Positions 47,319 through 59,317 of a DNA stretch of 64,000 nucleotides are shown piece by piece. Positions within the stretch are counted from its first letter, which is position 1. Each line of letters opens with the position of its first letter. The DNA lies in assembly GCA_963846855.1 (NCBI GenBank), contig CAWJXK010000007.1:310001-374000 (forward strand). Reading direction: 5' to 3'. A model generated the notes under the pieces. It did not search any database. It was not told the DNA's origin and was given only the letters and a program-made list of their open reading frames with translations. The position numbers and the translations under genes were made by a program. Source of the DNA: CAIWHR01 sp963846855. GTDB lineage: Bacteria; Pseudomonadota; Gammaproteobacteria; Burkholderiales; Casimicrobiaceae.

Positions 47319-49688
47319 TTAGGAGCGCGGCGCGCCCGTGATTTCGCTCTCGAGCTGGTCGTAGTCCGAGCTCTCGGGGTCGAGCTCGCGCAGCTTCTGG
47401 ATCCGGGCGCGCGCGCCGTCGATGTTGCCGCCCGCGGCGTCGAAGCGGACGAGCATGACGTTCAGGCTTCGGTCGTACGGGTTGCGCTTGATCGCCGCAT
47501 CGACCACTACGCGCGCATCCTGGGGTTTGCCGGAATTGATGAGCGCGACCGCGTAGACGTACGCGAAGCGCGCGTCGCCCGGCGCGAGAACCACCGCTTC
47601 GCGAAATTCGGGAAGTGCTTCCGGCAGCCGCTTCTGCCGCACGAGCGACAGGCCGAGCGCGTGATGGAGGACGGCGGTGCGCGGGTTGCGCGCGAGCCCC
47701 TGCCGGAGCGCGGCGTCGGCCGCGCTTCGTCGCTGCGCGCGCGGTAGAGGTCCGCGAGGTTCGCGTAGGCCTGCACGAACGTCGGGTCGATGGCGATGGC
47801 CTTCCGGTATTCCTCGATCGCGGAAGCCGGATCGCCGCGCGCGACGTACAGGTTGCCGAGGCTCATCCTCGCCTCCGGGCGATCCGCGTTGTAAGTCTGC
47901 ACGGCGACGTACTCGGCGATCGCGCGGTCGAAGCGCGCACGGTCGTCCGCCGAAAGCGCCCCTTCCGCCGGGCCGGCGAGTCCCCGCGCGGCCTCGATGC
48001 GCACGCGGCAGGATCGGGTCGCCCAGCATGCGCGGCAGGTAGCGTTGCCGCAGCACCGGGTCGGCGCTGGCCAGCGCTTCCACGGCCGCGAGCCGGACGA
48101 TCGGATCGGGATCGTTGAGCGATCGCGTGACCGCGTCGAGCGTCGCCGGCGTGAGCCAGGGTCCGAGACGGTCGATCGCGCTCGCACGGACGATCGCGGG
48201 CTGCGCCTTGTCGTCGACGAGGGCCATCAGCGCGCCGCGCGCGCTCGGCGCGCCCTCCGTGCCGGCGCGCAGCGCATCGGCGAAATTCTGGAAGCTCGCG
48301 GGCGCCTTGCCCGTCCATTGCCGGATCGCGTCGGCGGCCCATTGCGCCGGCTGCTTCGAATGGCAGTTGTTGCACGCGTTCGGCATGCCGAGCCTCGCCG
48401 AGACGTCGGGGCGCGGAATGCGCATCGAATGGTCGTGGCGCGGGTCGACGACCATGTACGTCGTCGTCGGCATGTGGCACGCGGCGCAGCTCCCACCCGC
48501 CGAGCCTTCCTTGTGATGCGTGTGCGCCGGCGCGTCGAACCGGGCCGGCGCGTGGCACTGCGCGCATACCGCGTTGCCGGCCGCTCTGAGCTTGAGCGAA
48601 TGCGGGTCGTGGCAGTCGGAGCAGGTGACGCCGGCCGCGTACATCCGGCTCTGCACGAACGAGCCCCAGTTGTAGACCTCGTCGCGCATCTGGCCGTCGT
48701 TCCAGTAGAGGCCGTCGTCGAGCCGGGCAAGCCTGTGCGAGTCGAACGGCGACTTGCCGTAGGCGTAGTCGTCGGAGAGCCGGCTCGCGCGGGCGTGGCA
48801 GCGCGCGCAGGTGTCGATCTCACGCGACGTCTTCCTGGGCACGCTGCGCTTCGCGTTTCCGGTGTCGCCCGCGGGCGTCCACGTCGCACCTTTGCGCTCA
48901 TCCAGCGCGACCGCGAGGCCCCGGGTCGCGTCCAGCGCCTTCCAGTCGCCTTGCTTCTTCGCCCACGCGACGTGGCTCGAGCCGGGACCGTGGCAGGCCT
49001 CGCACGACACGTCGATCTCGGACCACGTCGTGTGGAAAGTGTCGGTGCTGGCATCGAAATTCTTGCGCAGGTTCGTCGAATGGCATTCCGAGCACATGAA
49101 ATTCCAGTTCTGCCCGGACGAGGTCCAATGCAGATAATCGCCTGCCTTGACGCTCTGGCCGGGATACAGATGGAACCAGCGCTGGCCGCCCTTGCCCTTC
49201 GGCCGCGAATCCCAGGCGATGCCGAGCGGCTGCATGCGGCCGCCGGGAAATTCGATCAGGTACTGCTGCAGCGGGTGCACGCCGAACGTGTACTTGATCT
49301 CGTAGTCGTGCAGCTTGCCGTCGGGGCCGTCGGTGTTGACGAAGTACTTTCCGTCGCGGCGGAAGAACGACGACGACGTGCCGGCGTAGCTGAACTTCGC
49401 GTTGGCGAAATCGCCCAGCACCGAGGCCTCGTCGGCGGCCTGCATCGCGAGGTCGTGGTCCGAGCCCTTCCAGGCGGCGTCCTGACTCGCATGACAGCCG
49501 GCACACAACGCGCGGCCGACGAATTGCGCGGCGACGGAGGGTGGCACGGTCGCGGCGGAGGAGGGCGCGGGCGTCGTCGGGCGCAGCGCGAGGTACGCGG
49601 TGGCGCCGACGAGGGCGAACAGCACCAGAAGCGCGACGGCCAGCAGCGCACGGCGCGAGCGCGCGGCAACTCTCGGCAGGTCGGTCAT
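47319..49688 (-). CDS. octahaem cytochrome c with HEAT and TPR repeats
   Basis: 789 residues. An N-terminal signal anchor (ALLAVALLVLFALVGATAYL) precedes eight CxxCH haem sites in order: CAGCH, CSECH, CEACH, CARCH, CSDCH, CAQCH, CAACH and CNNCH. After the haem domain, HEAT-like units (DDKAQPAIVRASAIDRLGPW, NDPDPIVRLAAVEALASADP) and TPR units (MSLGNLYVARGDPASAIEEY, ALGLSLVRQKRLPEALPEFR) follow. Two opposite frame changes near 48003 and 47735 leave a misread stretch between them; the alternative frame restores AARGLAGPAEGALSADD to LYRARSDEA. Likely periplasmic electron transfer. The redox partner is unknown. Confidence 0.85.
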   Translation of the reverse strand: MTDLPRVAARSRRALLAVALLVLFALVGATAYLALRPTTPAPSSAATVPPSVAAQFVGRALCAGCHASQDAAWKGSDHDLAMQAADEASVLGDFANAKFSYAGTSSSFFRRDGKYFVNTDGPDGKLHDYEIKYTFGVHPLQQYLIEFPGGRMQPLGIAWDSRPKGKGGQRWFHLYPGQSVKAGDYLHWTSSGQNWNFMCSECHSTNLRKNFDASTDTFHTTWSEIDVSCEACHGPGSSHVAWAKKQGDWKALDATRGLAVALDERKGATWTPAGDTGNAKRSVPRKTSREIDTCARCHARASRLSDDYAYGKSPFDSHRLARLDDGLYWNDGQMRDEVYNWGSFVQSRMYAAGVTCSDCHDPHSLKLRAAGNAVCAQCHAPARFDAPAHTHHKEGSAGGSCAACHMPTTTYMVVDPRHDHSMRIPRPDVSARLGMPNACNNCHSKQPAQWAADAIRQWTGKAPASFQNFADALRAGTEGAPSARGALMALVDDKAQPAIVRASAIDRLGPWLTPATLDAVTRSLNDPDPIVRLAAVEALASADPVLRQRYLPRMLGDPILPRAHRGRAGTRRPGGRGAFGGRPCALRPRDRRVRRRADLQRGSPGGEDEPRQPVRRARRSGFRDRGIPEGHRHRPDVRAGLREPRGPLPRAQRRSAADAALRQGLARNPRTAVLHHALGLSLVRQKRLPEALPEFREAVVLAPGDARFAYVYAVALINSGKPQDARVVVDAAIKRNPYDRSLNVMLVRFDAAGGNIDGARARIQKLRELDPESSDYDQLESEITGAPRS

Positions 49689-49725
49689 GGCGCGCCGGCC
49701 GGCGAATCAGGCAACGTCGCGATCG

Positions 49726-50202
49726 TCAGAACGGAATGTCGTCGTCGAAATCGTCGGTCTTGGGCTTGCCGCCGCCGCCCTTGCCGGCACCGCCGCCCGA
49801 TTTCGCCGGGGCGCCGCCCGACGCCGGAGCGGAGCCGAAATCGGCATCGCCGGCGCTGCCGCCGCCGCCGTCACGGCTGCCGAGGAGCTGCATGCGATCG
49901 GCAACGATCTCGGTCGAGTACTTCTCGACGCCTTCCTTGTCGGTGTACTTGCGCGTCTGCAGCCGGCCCTCGATGTACACCGGGCGGCCCTTCTTCAGGT
50001 ACTCGCCGGCGACTTCGGCCTGGCGCCCGAACAGGACGACCGTATGCCACTCGGTCTTCTCCTGCTTCTCGCCGCTCTTGTCCTTCCACGTCTCCGTCGT
50101 GGCGATGCGCAGGTTCGTCACCGCGTCGCCGCCGGTGGTGTAGCGCGTCTCCGGGTCGCGGCCCAGATTGCCGATCAGGATCACCTTGTTCACCGAGGCC
50201 AT
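49726..50202 (-). CDS. ssb: single-stranded DNA-binding protein
   Basis: 158 residues from ATG 50202. The OB fold MASVNKVILIGNLGRDPETR, WHTVVLFGRQAEVAGEYLKK and GRPVYIEGRLQTRKYTDKEG is canonical. A Gly/Lys/Ala-rich linker leads to the acidic tip DFDDDIPF that recruits partner proteins. Divergent from uvrA, a very common arrangement. Confidence 0.97.
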   Translation of the reverse strand: MASVNKVILIGNLGRDPETRYTTGGDAVTNLRIATTETWKDKSGEKQEKTEWHTVVLFGRQAEVAGEYLKKGRPVYIEGRLQTRKYTDKEGVEKYSTEIVADRMQLLGSRDGGGGSAGDADFGSAPASGGAPAKSGGGAGKGGGGKPKTDDFDDDIPF

Positions 50203-50548
50203 GTCACGTCGCTCCGTTGGCAGTATTTGTCCGATTGTACGTCCGCCGCACCCGCGTCGCCGCATCGCTGCGCGCGGCCGCCGGCCGTGGCCGCCGTCGC
50301 CGCAAATCGTTGGCGCCGCACGAGAAATTGCGCGCGCTACGATGGCGTTGCACGGCGGGTCCGGTCCGGGGAATTACGCGGCTTCAATGCAGATGCGGAA
50401 TGGCGGTATAGTATCAGGTTGCCCCGAATTTCCGGCATGCGCCGGACGGCCTAGGTCGAACGATTCCGGGCGCGGGACGAAACCGGCAACGCAACCGAGA
50501 CACAACTAAGCGCAACTAGGCGCAACTTCGAAGGCCACGACCAGACGC
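50203..50548. other. ssb-uvrA divergent promoter region
   Basis: 346 bases without a gene. In many Proteobacteria this gap carries LexA-controlled promoters. I looked for a CTGT-N8-ACAG SOS box and did not see one. A short GCGCAACTA-type motif is repeated just before the uvrA start (about 50507-50529). Confidence 0.5.
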
Positions 50549-53494
<2,946 letters not shown>

Positions 53495-53508
53495 CGAGGC
53501 GTCCGGCG

Positions 53509-53985
53509 GTGCCTGACACTCGCATCCGGCGCCCCGATCCCGCGCGGCGCGACGAGGAGGCGGACGCCGCGATGTCGGTCCAGCGTGCGACCCTGCAGGT
53601 GACGTTGCCGAGCCTGCCCCATCCACACACCGTCGAGGAAGATCGCGCATGGATGCGCGGCAACTTCGCGCGTTGCTCGGTCTGGTTGGCCGTCGATGGC
53701 GAGCGGATCGTCGGCGTCGCGTCGCGCGACGACGAATGGGTGCGTCAGCTCTACATCGCCCCGGAGCATACGGGGCAGGGCATCGGCCAGCGCCTGCTCG
53801 ACGCAATGCTTTCGGAAGCGGAGGCTGCTTCGATCCCGGTCGTCAAGCTCTGGACGTTCCAGCGGAACTCTGGCGCGCGCCGCTTCTACGAGCGCAACGG
53901 CTTCGTCGCCATCGAGTTCGGAGACGGCAGCGGCAACGAGGAAGGCGAGCCGGACGTGCTCTATGCGCGCGGGGCCGCCGGCTGA
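53509..53985 (+). CDS. GNAT family N-acetyltransferase
   Basis: 158 residues from GTG 53509, 14 bases after uvrA. RRPDPARRDEEADAAMSVQR, ERIVGVASRDDEWVRQLYIA and PEHTGQGIGQRLLDAMLSEA (acetyl-CoA pyrophosphate loop, QGxGxxL form) are the GNAT motifs. VVKLWTFQRNSGARRFYERN is motif B, followed by GFVAIEFGDG. The substrate is unknown; the RRFYER-NGF ending resembles small-molecule acetyltransferases. Confidence 0.85.
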   Translation: MPDTRIRRPDPARRDEEADAAMSVQRATLQVTLPSLPHPHTVEEDRAWMRGNFARCSVWLAVDGERIVGVASRDDEWVRQLYIAPEHTGQGIGQRLLDAMLSEAEAASIPVVKLWTFQRNSGARRFYERNGFVAIEFGDGSGNEEGEPDVLYARGAAG

Positions 53986-53998
53986 GGCGGCGAAGCGT

Positions 53999-54691
53999 TC
54001 AGTCGACCCGCCGCGGCACGATCGGCGTTTCGCGGGCGCGTCCGTCGATGCGCTCGACGCGGTACGCGCGGGCCTTCCGGCGGGCGCTGACGACGTCGTG
54101 CAGGGCGCCGTCGACGAAATGCAGCGCAACACCGTCGTCGGCGGCAAGTCCGCCGGGGATGGCGCCCGTGGCCACGAGGCGCCGATAGGTCGGCCGCCGC
54201 TCCGGCTCGCTGTCGTAGTGCGGGCACGCCGAGCCCGGCAGCCAGCGAAGGCAGCGCAGCGGCGTCAGCGCGCCGGGGACGGAGTCGGTGACGCCCCAGT
54301 CGAACCACGCGATCATCCCGGCGCTCACGCCGCCGATGACGACGCCGCGGCGCCACGCGCGGCGCAGGACCGCATCGAGCTTCCATTCCCTCCAGAGCGC
54401 CAGCAGCGACCGCGTGTTGCCGCCGCCGACGAAAATGGCGTCATGCCCCGCGACGAACGATTCGAGGTCCGCCACCGGCGGTGCGAAGAGCGACAGGTGC
54501 TTGGGCCGGCACGGCAACGCCGCCATCGCCTCGTAGAACTTGTGCCGGTACGGTTCGGCATCGCCGCTCGCGGTGCCGACGAACAGGACGCGCGGCCGCT
54601 TCTTGCCGGTCTGCGCGAGGAAGTGACGGTCGAGCGCGCGGTTCTTCTCCTGCGAGAAGCCGCCGCCGCCGAGGACGATGAGCTGCCGCAC
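53999..54691 (-). CDS. peptidase E-like (S51) class I glutamine-amidotransferase-fold protein
   Basis: 230 residues from GTG 54691. RQLIVLGGGGFSQEKNRALD, RPRVLFVGTASGDAEPYRHK and DAIFVGGGNTRSLLALWREW precede the nucleophile elbow VVIGGVSAGMIAWFDWGVTD, where Ser acts as the S51 nucleophile. CPHYDSEPERRPTYRRLVAT supplies the histidine region, as in cyanophycinase/peptidase E relatives. A dipeptidase or related amidase role is plausible. It lies 20 bases after the hyfI-like gene on the same strand and may be read from that operon without being part of the complex. Confidence 0.78.
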   Translation of the reverse strand: MRQLIVLGGGGFSQEKNRALDRHFLAQTGKKRPRVLFVGTASGDAEPYRHKFYEAMAALPCRPKHLSLFAPPVADLESFVAGHDAIFVGGGNTRSLLALWREWKLDAVLRRAWRRGVVIGGVSAGMIAWFDWGVTDSVPGALTPLRCLRWLPGSACPHYDSEPERRPTYRRLVATGAIPGGLAADDGVALHFVDGALHDVVSARRKARAYRVERIDGRARETPIVPRRVD

Positions 54692-54711
54692 GATGGGCCC
54701 GACGGTCCGGG

Positions 54712-55257
54712 TCAGGATTCTGCGGGCACGCCGTCGCGAGCGGGCTGCGCCGCGGTCCGCGTGATCGCGGCGAGGATGCCCTGCAGCAGCGCGACCGGCG
54801 TCGGCGGGCATCCCGGGATCTCGACGTCGACCGGGATCACGTTCGCGACGCGCCCGAGCGAGGCATAGCTTTCGCCGAAGATTCCGCCGGTGCAGCCGCA
54901 ATCGCCGACCGCGACGACCAGCTTGGGATCGGGCGTCGCCGCGTAGGTCTGCTTCAGCGCAATTGCCATGTGCTTGGTCACCGGACCGGTCACGAGCAGC
55001 ATGTCGGCGTGGCGCGGGCTCGCGACGAACTTGATGCCGAGTCCCTCGATGTTGTAGTACGGATTGCCGAGCGCATGGATCTCGAGCTCGCAGCCGTTGC
55101 ACGACCCGGCGTCGACCTGCCGGATCGTCAGTGCGCGCCCCAGCGTGCGCAGCACCTTTTGCTGGAGCCGCGCGACGACGACCATCTCGTCGGCCGGCGC
55201 GGGCGCGGGCTCGGTGCGGATGCCTGTCCTGGCGATCTGGCGGAGGATGTAGAGCAT
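54712..55257 (-). CDS. hyfI: complex I-like NuoB/HyfI subunit
   Basis: 181 residues. It carries the N2-type [4Fe-4S] ligand set: Cys53 and Cys56 in GSCNGCELEI, Cys120 in VGDCGCTGG (Cys122 is extra) and Cys150 in EIPGCPPTP. The CxxC spacing is that of hydrogenase-4/formate hydrogenlyase small subunits, unlike the adjacent CC of respiratory NuoB. It would be the electron outlet at the junction of the peripheral and membrane arms. Last gene of the six-gene set, 13 bases after the large subunit gene. Confidence 0.88.
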   Translation of the reverse strand: MLYILRQIARTGIRTEPAPAPADEMVVVARLQQKVLRTLGRALTIRQVDAGSCNGCELEIHALGNPYYNIEGLGIKFVASPRHADMLLVTGPVTKHMAIALKQTYAATPDPKLVVAVGDCGCTGGIFGESYASLGRVANVIPVDVEIPGCPPTPVALLQGILAAITRTAAQPARDGVPAES

Positions 55258-55270
55258 GGCGTTTGCGCGG

Positions 55271-56824
55271 TCAGAGATCCTGCCCGCTGTAGGTGAGGTT
55301 GAACGACTTGTTGATCAGCGGAAAATCGGGAACGATGTTGCCGATGACGGCGTGCTCGAGCACCGGCCAGTTGATCCACGACGGATCGTGCGGATGGCAG
55401 CGGCGGATCGACCCTTCGGGTCCGCTTTCGAGCGCCACCAGCACGGGTCCGCGCCAACCTTCGACGTAGCCCAGCCCCAGCTTGTACGCAGCGACCTCGG
55501 ACAGCGGCGCGCGGAGCTCGCCGTCGGCCGCGTCCGGCAGTGCATCGACGACCGTGCGGACGAGGCGCAGCGATTCCGCGAGCTCGTCGAAGCGCACGGC
55601 GACGCGCGCGGCGACGTCGCCATCGGCGGCGCTCGCGATGCGCACGCCCAGCGTGTCGTAGGGTGCAAACGGAAGATCGCGGCGCAGGTCGCGCGCTTGC
55701 CCGCTCGCGCGTCCGGCCAGGCCGGTGAGCCCGAGCTTGGCGGCGAGCGCGGGACTGACCACGCCGCAGCTGCGAAACCGGTCCTGCAGCCCGGCGTGCT
55801 CGTCGTAGATGTCGCGCAGGACGCCGATCTCGCGCTCGAGCTCGACGCACTGGTCGCGCAGCGGGGCCACCTGATCCGACCCGAGATCGCGCGCGACGCC
55901 GCCGGGAACGACGTAATCCATCAGCAGCCGATGTCCGAAGGCGGTTCGATTGAGGCGCAGCACGTCCTCCCGCAAACGAGAGAATTGCGCGAGCCCGAAC
56001 GCGAATCCGCCATCGTTGCCGAGGTAGCCGAGATCGCCGAGGTGATTGGCGATGCGCTCGCGCTCGAGCGCCAGCGCGCGCAGCCACGCGGCGCGCGCCG
56101 GCGCTGCGACGCCCGCGATCGACTCCAGCGCCTGTGCGTAGGCGAGCGCATAGGCCACCGTCGAATCGCCGGACACGCGTCCCGCGAGGCGATGGCCGTC
56201 CTCGAGCGACATCGACTCGAAGCGCTTCTCGATGCCCTTGTGCACGAAGCCCAGCCGCTCCTCCAGCCGGAGCACCTTCTCGCCGACGACCTGAAAGCGG
56301 AAATGGCCGGGCTCGATGATGCCCGCGTGCACCGGCCCGACCGGGATTTCGTGCACGCCGTCGCCTTCGACGCGAACGAACGCGTAGTCCTCCTGACCGG
56401 GCTCCCACTTGGACAATGCGACGAAATCGCGGCGCAGCGGATACTGGTCGATCGGCCACGACGCCATCCACGCCCAGGGGCGCTGGTCATCGGCGTCGGA
56501 GGCGATGCCGACGAGGTCGAACGCCGCGCGTTGCATGCGGTTCGCAGCAGGGAAGATCAGCGAGAGATCCGGGTAATGCGAATCCGGGTGGGGCAACTGG
56601 TGCTCGAGCAGCGTGAGTCCGTCTCGATCCTCGAGCGCGACGCGAATGCAGAAGCCGCGATTGCGGTCGCGCTCGTCGCTCGCCCACAGCGCGACCAGCC
56701 GGCCATCCTGCTCCCACGCGAGGCGGCACGCGGTGAGGAGCTGACCGGAACTCACCGGCACGCGCTGCGCGGGCACGCCGGCGGGAAGCGCGGCGGCGGC
56801 GAGTCCGAGTGGCGAGACGTTCAT
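55271..56824 (-). CDS. hyfG: HyfG/NuoCD-like large subunit without NiFe ligands
   Basis: 517 residues, ATG 56824. The N-terminal part (about 1-150) is NuoC-like and the rest is NuoD/hydrogenase large subunit-like: IPVGPVHAGIIEPGHFRFQV, ERLGFVHKGIEKRFESMSLE, RERIANHLGDLGYLGNDGGF and AFGHRLLMDYVVPGG. A NiFe enzyme needs CxxC at both L1 and L2. Here L1 reads GHRLAGRVSGDSTVAYA and the C terminus reads FPLINKSFNLTYSGQDL, with no cysteine in either. The five cysteines (33, 59, 326, 353, 476) are elsewhere. It cannot hold a NiFe site. It may instead form a quinone-like or other pocket, as NuoD does. Confidence 0.88.
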   Translation of the reverse strand: MNVSPLGLAAAALPAGVPAQRVPVSSGQLLTACRLAWEQDGRLVALWASDERDRNRGFCIRVALEDRDGLTLLEHQLPHPDSHYPDLSLIFPAANRMQRAAFDLVGIASDADDQRPWAWMASWPIDQYPLRRDFVALSKWEPGQEDYAFVRVEGDGVHEIPVGPVHAGIIEPGHFRFQVVGEKVLRLEERLGFVHKGIEKRFESMSLEDGHRLAGRVSGDSTVAYALAYAQALESIAGVAAPARAAWLRALALERERIANHLGDLGYLGNDGGFAFGLAQFSRLREDVLRLNRTAFGHRLLMDYVVPGGVARDLGSDQVAPLRDQCVELEREIGVLRDIYDEHAGLQDRFRSCGVVSPALAAKLGLTGLAGRASGQARDLRRDLPFAPYDTLGVRIASAADGDVAARVAVRFDELAESLRLVRTVVDALPDAADGELRAPLSEVAAYKLGLGYVEGWRGPVLVALESGPEGSIRRCHPHDPSWINWPVLEHAVIGNIVPDFPLINKSFNLTYSGQDL

Positions 56825-56838
56825 CGATGGCCCCGGGG

Positions 56839-58290
56839 CTATCCGATCAGCTGCGCGGCCTGCCGGTACCACTCGGCCAGCGCGGGCGGGATCCAGAGAC
56901 CCAGCATCAGCACCAGCGCAAGGTGCACGAACACCGGGATCATCGCGGGGCGCACGGGCAAACGCTTCGCGTTGGTCTCGCCGAACACCATCGGCTGGAC
57001 CTTGGAGAACACCGCCGCGAAGGCGACGCCCAGCGCCAGCAGCAGAAGTGGTGTCGCCCACGGCTGTTGCCGCATCGCCGTCGTCAGCACGAGGAACTCG
57101 CTCGCGAACACGCCGAACGGCGGCATGCCGAGAATCGCGAGCGCGCCGAGGATCAGCCCCCAGCCGATCGCCGGGCTGATCGTGACGAGGCCGCGGATGC
57201 CGTCGATCATCTGCGTTCCCGTCTTCTGCGCGGCGTGGCCGACCGCGAAGAAGATCGCGGACTTGGTGAGAGAGTGCACGGTCATGTGGAGCAGGCCGGC
57301 GAAGTTGGCGACGGCGCCGCCCATTCCGAACGCGAACGTGATGATTCCCATGTGCTCGATCGACGAGTAGGCGAAGAGGCGCTTCACGTCCTTTTGCCGC
57401 GACAGCAGGAACGCGGCGACGACGACGGAGAGAATGCCGAATCCCATCATCAGCTCCTTCGCGTACGACGTGTGCAGCGAGCCCTCGACCAGCACCTTGC
57501 AGCGAACGACCGCGTAGAGCGCGACGTTGAGAAGCAGGCCCGAGAGCACCGCCGACACCGGCGTCGGGCCTTCGGCGTGGGCGTCGGGCAGCCAGTTGTG
57601 CAGCGGGACCAGCCCCACCTTGGTGCCGTAGCCCACGAGCAGGAACACGAACGACAGCGACAGCACCGTCGGCTCGAGCTGGCCCTTGATCGCGTTCAAC
57701 TCGGTCCAGAGGAGCGCGCCGCCTTCGGCCCCGAGGAGCCGCTCCGCCGCGAAGTAGAGCAGGATCGTGCCGAACAGCGCCTGCGCGATTCCGACGCCGC
57801 ACAGGATGAAATACTTCCACGCGGCTTCGAGGCTCGCCGGCGTCCGGTACAGCGACACCAGAAGCACGGTCGCAAGCGTGGCCGCCTCCAGCGCGACCCA
57901 CAGGATGCCCATGTTGTTGGTGAGCAGCGCCAGCAGCATCGTGAAATTGAAGAACTGGTACATGCTGTGATACAGGCGCAGCCGCGCTGGCGTCAGCCGG
58001 CCGTGCTCCTGCTCGATGCGCATATAGGGTCGCGAGAAGAGCGACGTCGTGAAGCCGACAAAGGCGGTCAGCGCGACCAGGAACACGTTGAACGAGTCGA
58101 CGAAGAACTGCTTGTCGGCGACGAGCAGCGGACCGCCGGTGATCACCTGCCAGGTCAGCGCCGCGGCGGCAATCAGTGTCGCTGTGCTCACCGCTACGTT
58201 GATCAGCGAGGCCTGTGCGCGATGACCGTAGAGCGCCAGCAGCGCGGCGCCGAAGAACGGCAGCGCGAGGACGGCGAAGATCTCCGTCAC
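56839..58290 (-). CDS. hyfF: HyfF/NuoN-M-like proton-pumping antiporter subunit
   Basis: 483 residues, GTG start at 58290. Multi-helix Mrp-antiporter-like subunit with the conserved trans-membrane glutamate/lysine pattern: NNMGILWVALEAATLATVLL holds the key Glu, LVGYGTKVGLVPLHNWLPDA the key Lys, and SAVLSGLLLNVALYAVVR and LFAYSSIEHMGIITFAFGMG follow. It would move ions across the inner membrane. Separated from hyfE by an unusual 357-base repeat-rich gap and from hyfG by 14 bases. Confidence 0.88.
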   Translation of the reverse strand: MTEIFAVLALPFFGAALLALYGHRAQASLINVAVSTATLIAAAALTWQVITGGPLLVADKQFFVDSFNVFLVALTAFVGFTTSLFSRPYMRIEQEHGRLTPARLRLYHSMYQFFNFTMLLALLTNNMGILWVALEAATLATVLLVSLYRTPASLEAAWKYFILCGVGIAQALFGTILLYFAAERLLGAEGGALLWTELNAIKGQLEPTVLSLSFVFLLVGYGTKVGLVPLHNWLPDAHAEGPTPVSAVLSGLLLNVALYAVVRCKVLVEGSLHTSYAKELMMGFGILSVVVAAFLLSRQKDVKRLFAYSSIEHMGIITFAFGMGGAVANFAGLLHMTVHSLTKSAIFFAVGHAAQKTGTQMIDGIRGLVTISPAIGWGLILGALAILGMPPFGVFASEFLVLTTAMRQQPWATPLLLLALGVAFAAVFSKVQPMVFGETNAKRLPVRPAMIPVFVHLALVLMLGLWIPPALAEWYRQAAQLIG

Positions 58291-58647
58291 TCGCGCCTAC
58301 CTTCGTCGTTCGTCGCGATCATTCGCGCCCTCCTTGCGCGGTCGAGCATGACGAATGGTCGAGCGCCGGGCGCTGCTCGGTCGCGCGGCGACCAGCGGCC
58401 TCCTTGAGCGGTTGCCGCAGTGCCGGGATCCACGCGTCGGCCGCCGCCGCGCGCTCGCGGACGCGCCCTTCGGGCCTGGGCTGCGCCCCGCTCGCACGGG
58501 CGTCCCTTCGGGCCTTGGCTCGGCAATGCCTCGCCCGCCGCGCTCACTCGCCCTCCTTGCACGGTTGTGCCTGACGATCAGTCGAGCGTCGGGCGCACTC
58601 GGTCGCTCGCCGACGCGCGCTTCGCGCCTTGCCTTCGGCCGGCTCGC
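58291..58647. repeat. repeat-rich gap inside the hyf-like operon
   Basis: 357 bases without a convincing gene. A segment of about 70 bases beginning CGCCCTCCTTGC occurs at 58326-58395 and again, imperfectly, at 58550-58619. The string GCTCACTCGCCCTCC at 58542-58556 repeats the sequence that encodes the end of hyfE at 58646-58660, so the gap looks like degenerate partial duplications of the hyfE 3' end. GC content is very high and strong secondary structure is expected. Confidence 0.6.
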
Positions 58648-59316
58648 TCACTCGCCCTCCCTCAGCTTTTCCATGTGCTTGAGGTCGAGGCTGTCGAACT
58701 GCTCGCGGATCTGGAAGAAGAACACGCCGAGGATCAGCATGCCGACCAGCACGTCGAGCGCGATGCCGAGCTCGACGACCATCGGCATCCCGTAGGTGGC
58801 GCTGGTCGCCGCGAAGAAGAGGCCGTTCTCCATCGACAGGAACCCGATCACCTGCGGAATCGCCTTGCGTCGCGTGATCATCATCAGGAACGACAGCATC
58901 ACGCTCGCCAGCGCGATGCCCAGCGTCGAGCGTGTGACCGTGTTCGCGAGCTGCGAGATCGGCACGGCGAGATTGAACGCGAAGACCACGAGAACGATGC
59001 CGATCAACATGGTCGTCGGGATGTTGATGAGCCGCTCAAATTCCCAGCGGACGTCGAGCCGGCGGATCAGCCGGTGCAGGATCCACGGCAGCAGCGCGAC
59101 CTTCAGCGCGAACGTCAGGCCCGCGGACCAGTAGAGGTGCGACTGGTGCGTGCCGTAGGCGACGGTCGCCGTCGACATCGCAAGCACGAGTCCCTGTGCT
59201 GCGAACAGGTTGATGAGCGAGAGCACGCGCCGCTGCGCCAGCATCGCGAACGCGAGCAGCAGCAGGATCGCCGCGAACAGATTGATCAGCTGGGCGTAGA
59301 TCGGAATGGCCGTCAT
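58648..59316 (-). CDS. hyfE: HyfE-like membrane subunit
   Basis: 222 residues, almost entirely hydrophobic. The C-terminal half resembles NuoK: ALASVMLSFLMMITRRKAIP, QVIGFLSMENGLFFAATSAT and PMVVELGIALDVLVGMLILG, with the buried Glu residues of the NuoK/MrpC proton path (MENG, VELG). The N-terminal half (YAQLINLFAAILLLLAFAML, QGLVLAMSTATVAYG) is typical of HyfE/HycD-associated proteins. Adjoins hyfC with essentially no spacer. Confidence 0.85.
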   Translation of the reverse strand: MTAIPIYAQLINLFAAILLLLAFAMLAQRRVLSLINLFAAQGLVLAMSTATVAYGTHQSHLYWSAGLTFALKVALLPWILHRLIRRLDVRWEFERLINIPTTMLIGIVLVVFAFNLAVPISQLANTVTRSTLGIALASVMLSFLMMITRRKAIPQVIGFLSMENGLFFAATSATYGMPMVVELGIALDVLVGMLILGVFFFQIREQFDSLDLKHMEKLREGE

Positions 59317-59317
59317 C

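Noticed and set aside
50203..50548. SOS/LexA box between ssb and uvrA
   Set aside because: No CTGT-N8-ACAG or close variant could be found in the gap.
58287..58562. Small 91-codon frame in the hyfE-hyfF gap
   Set aside because: Arg/Gly/Pro-rich product over degenerate repeats with no homology signal; treated as non-coding.
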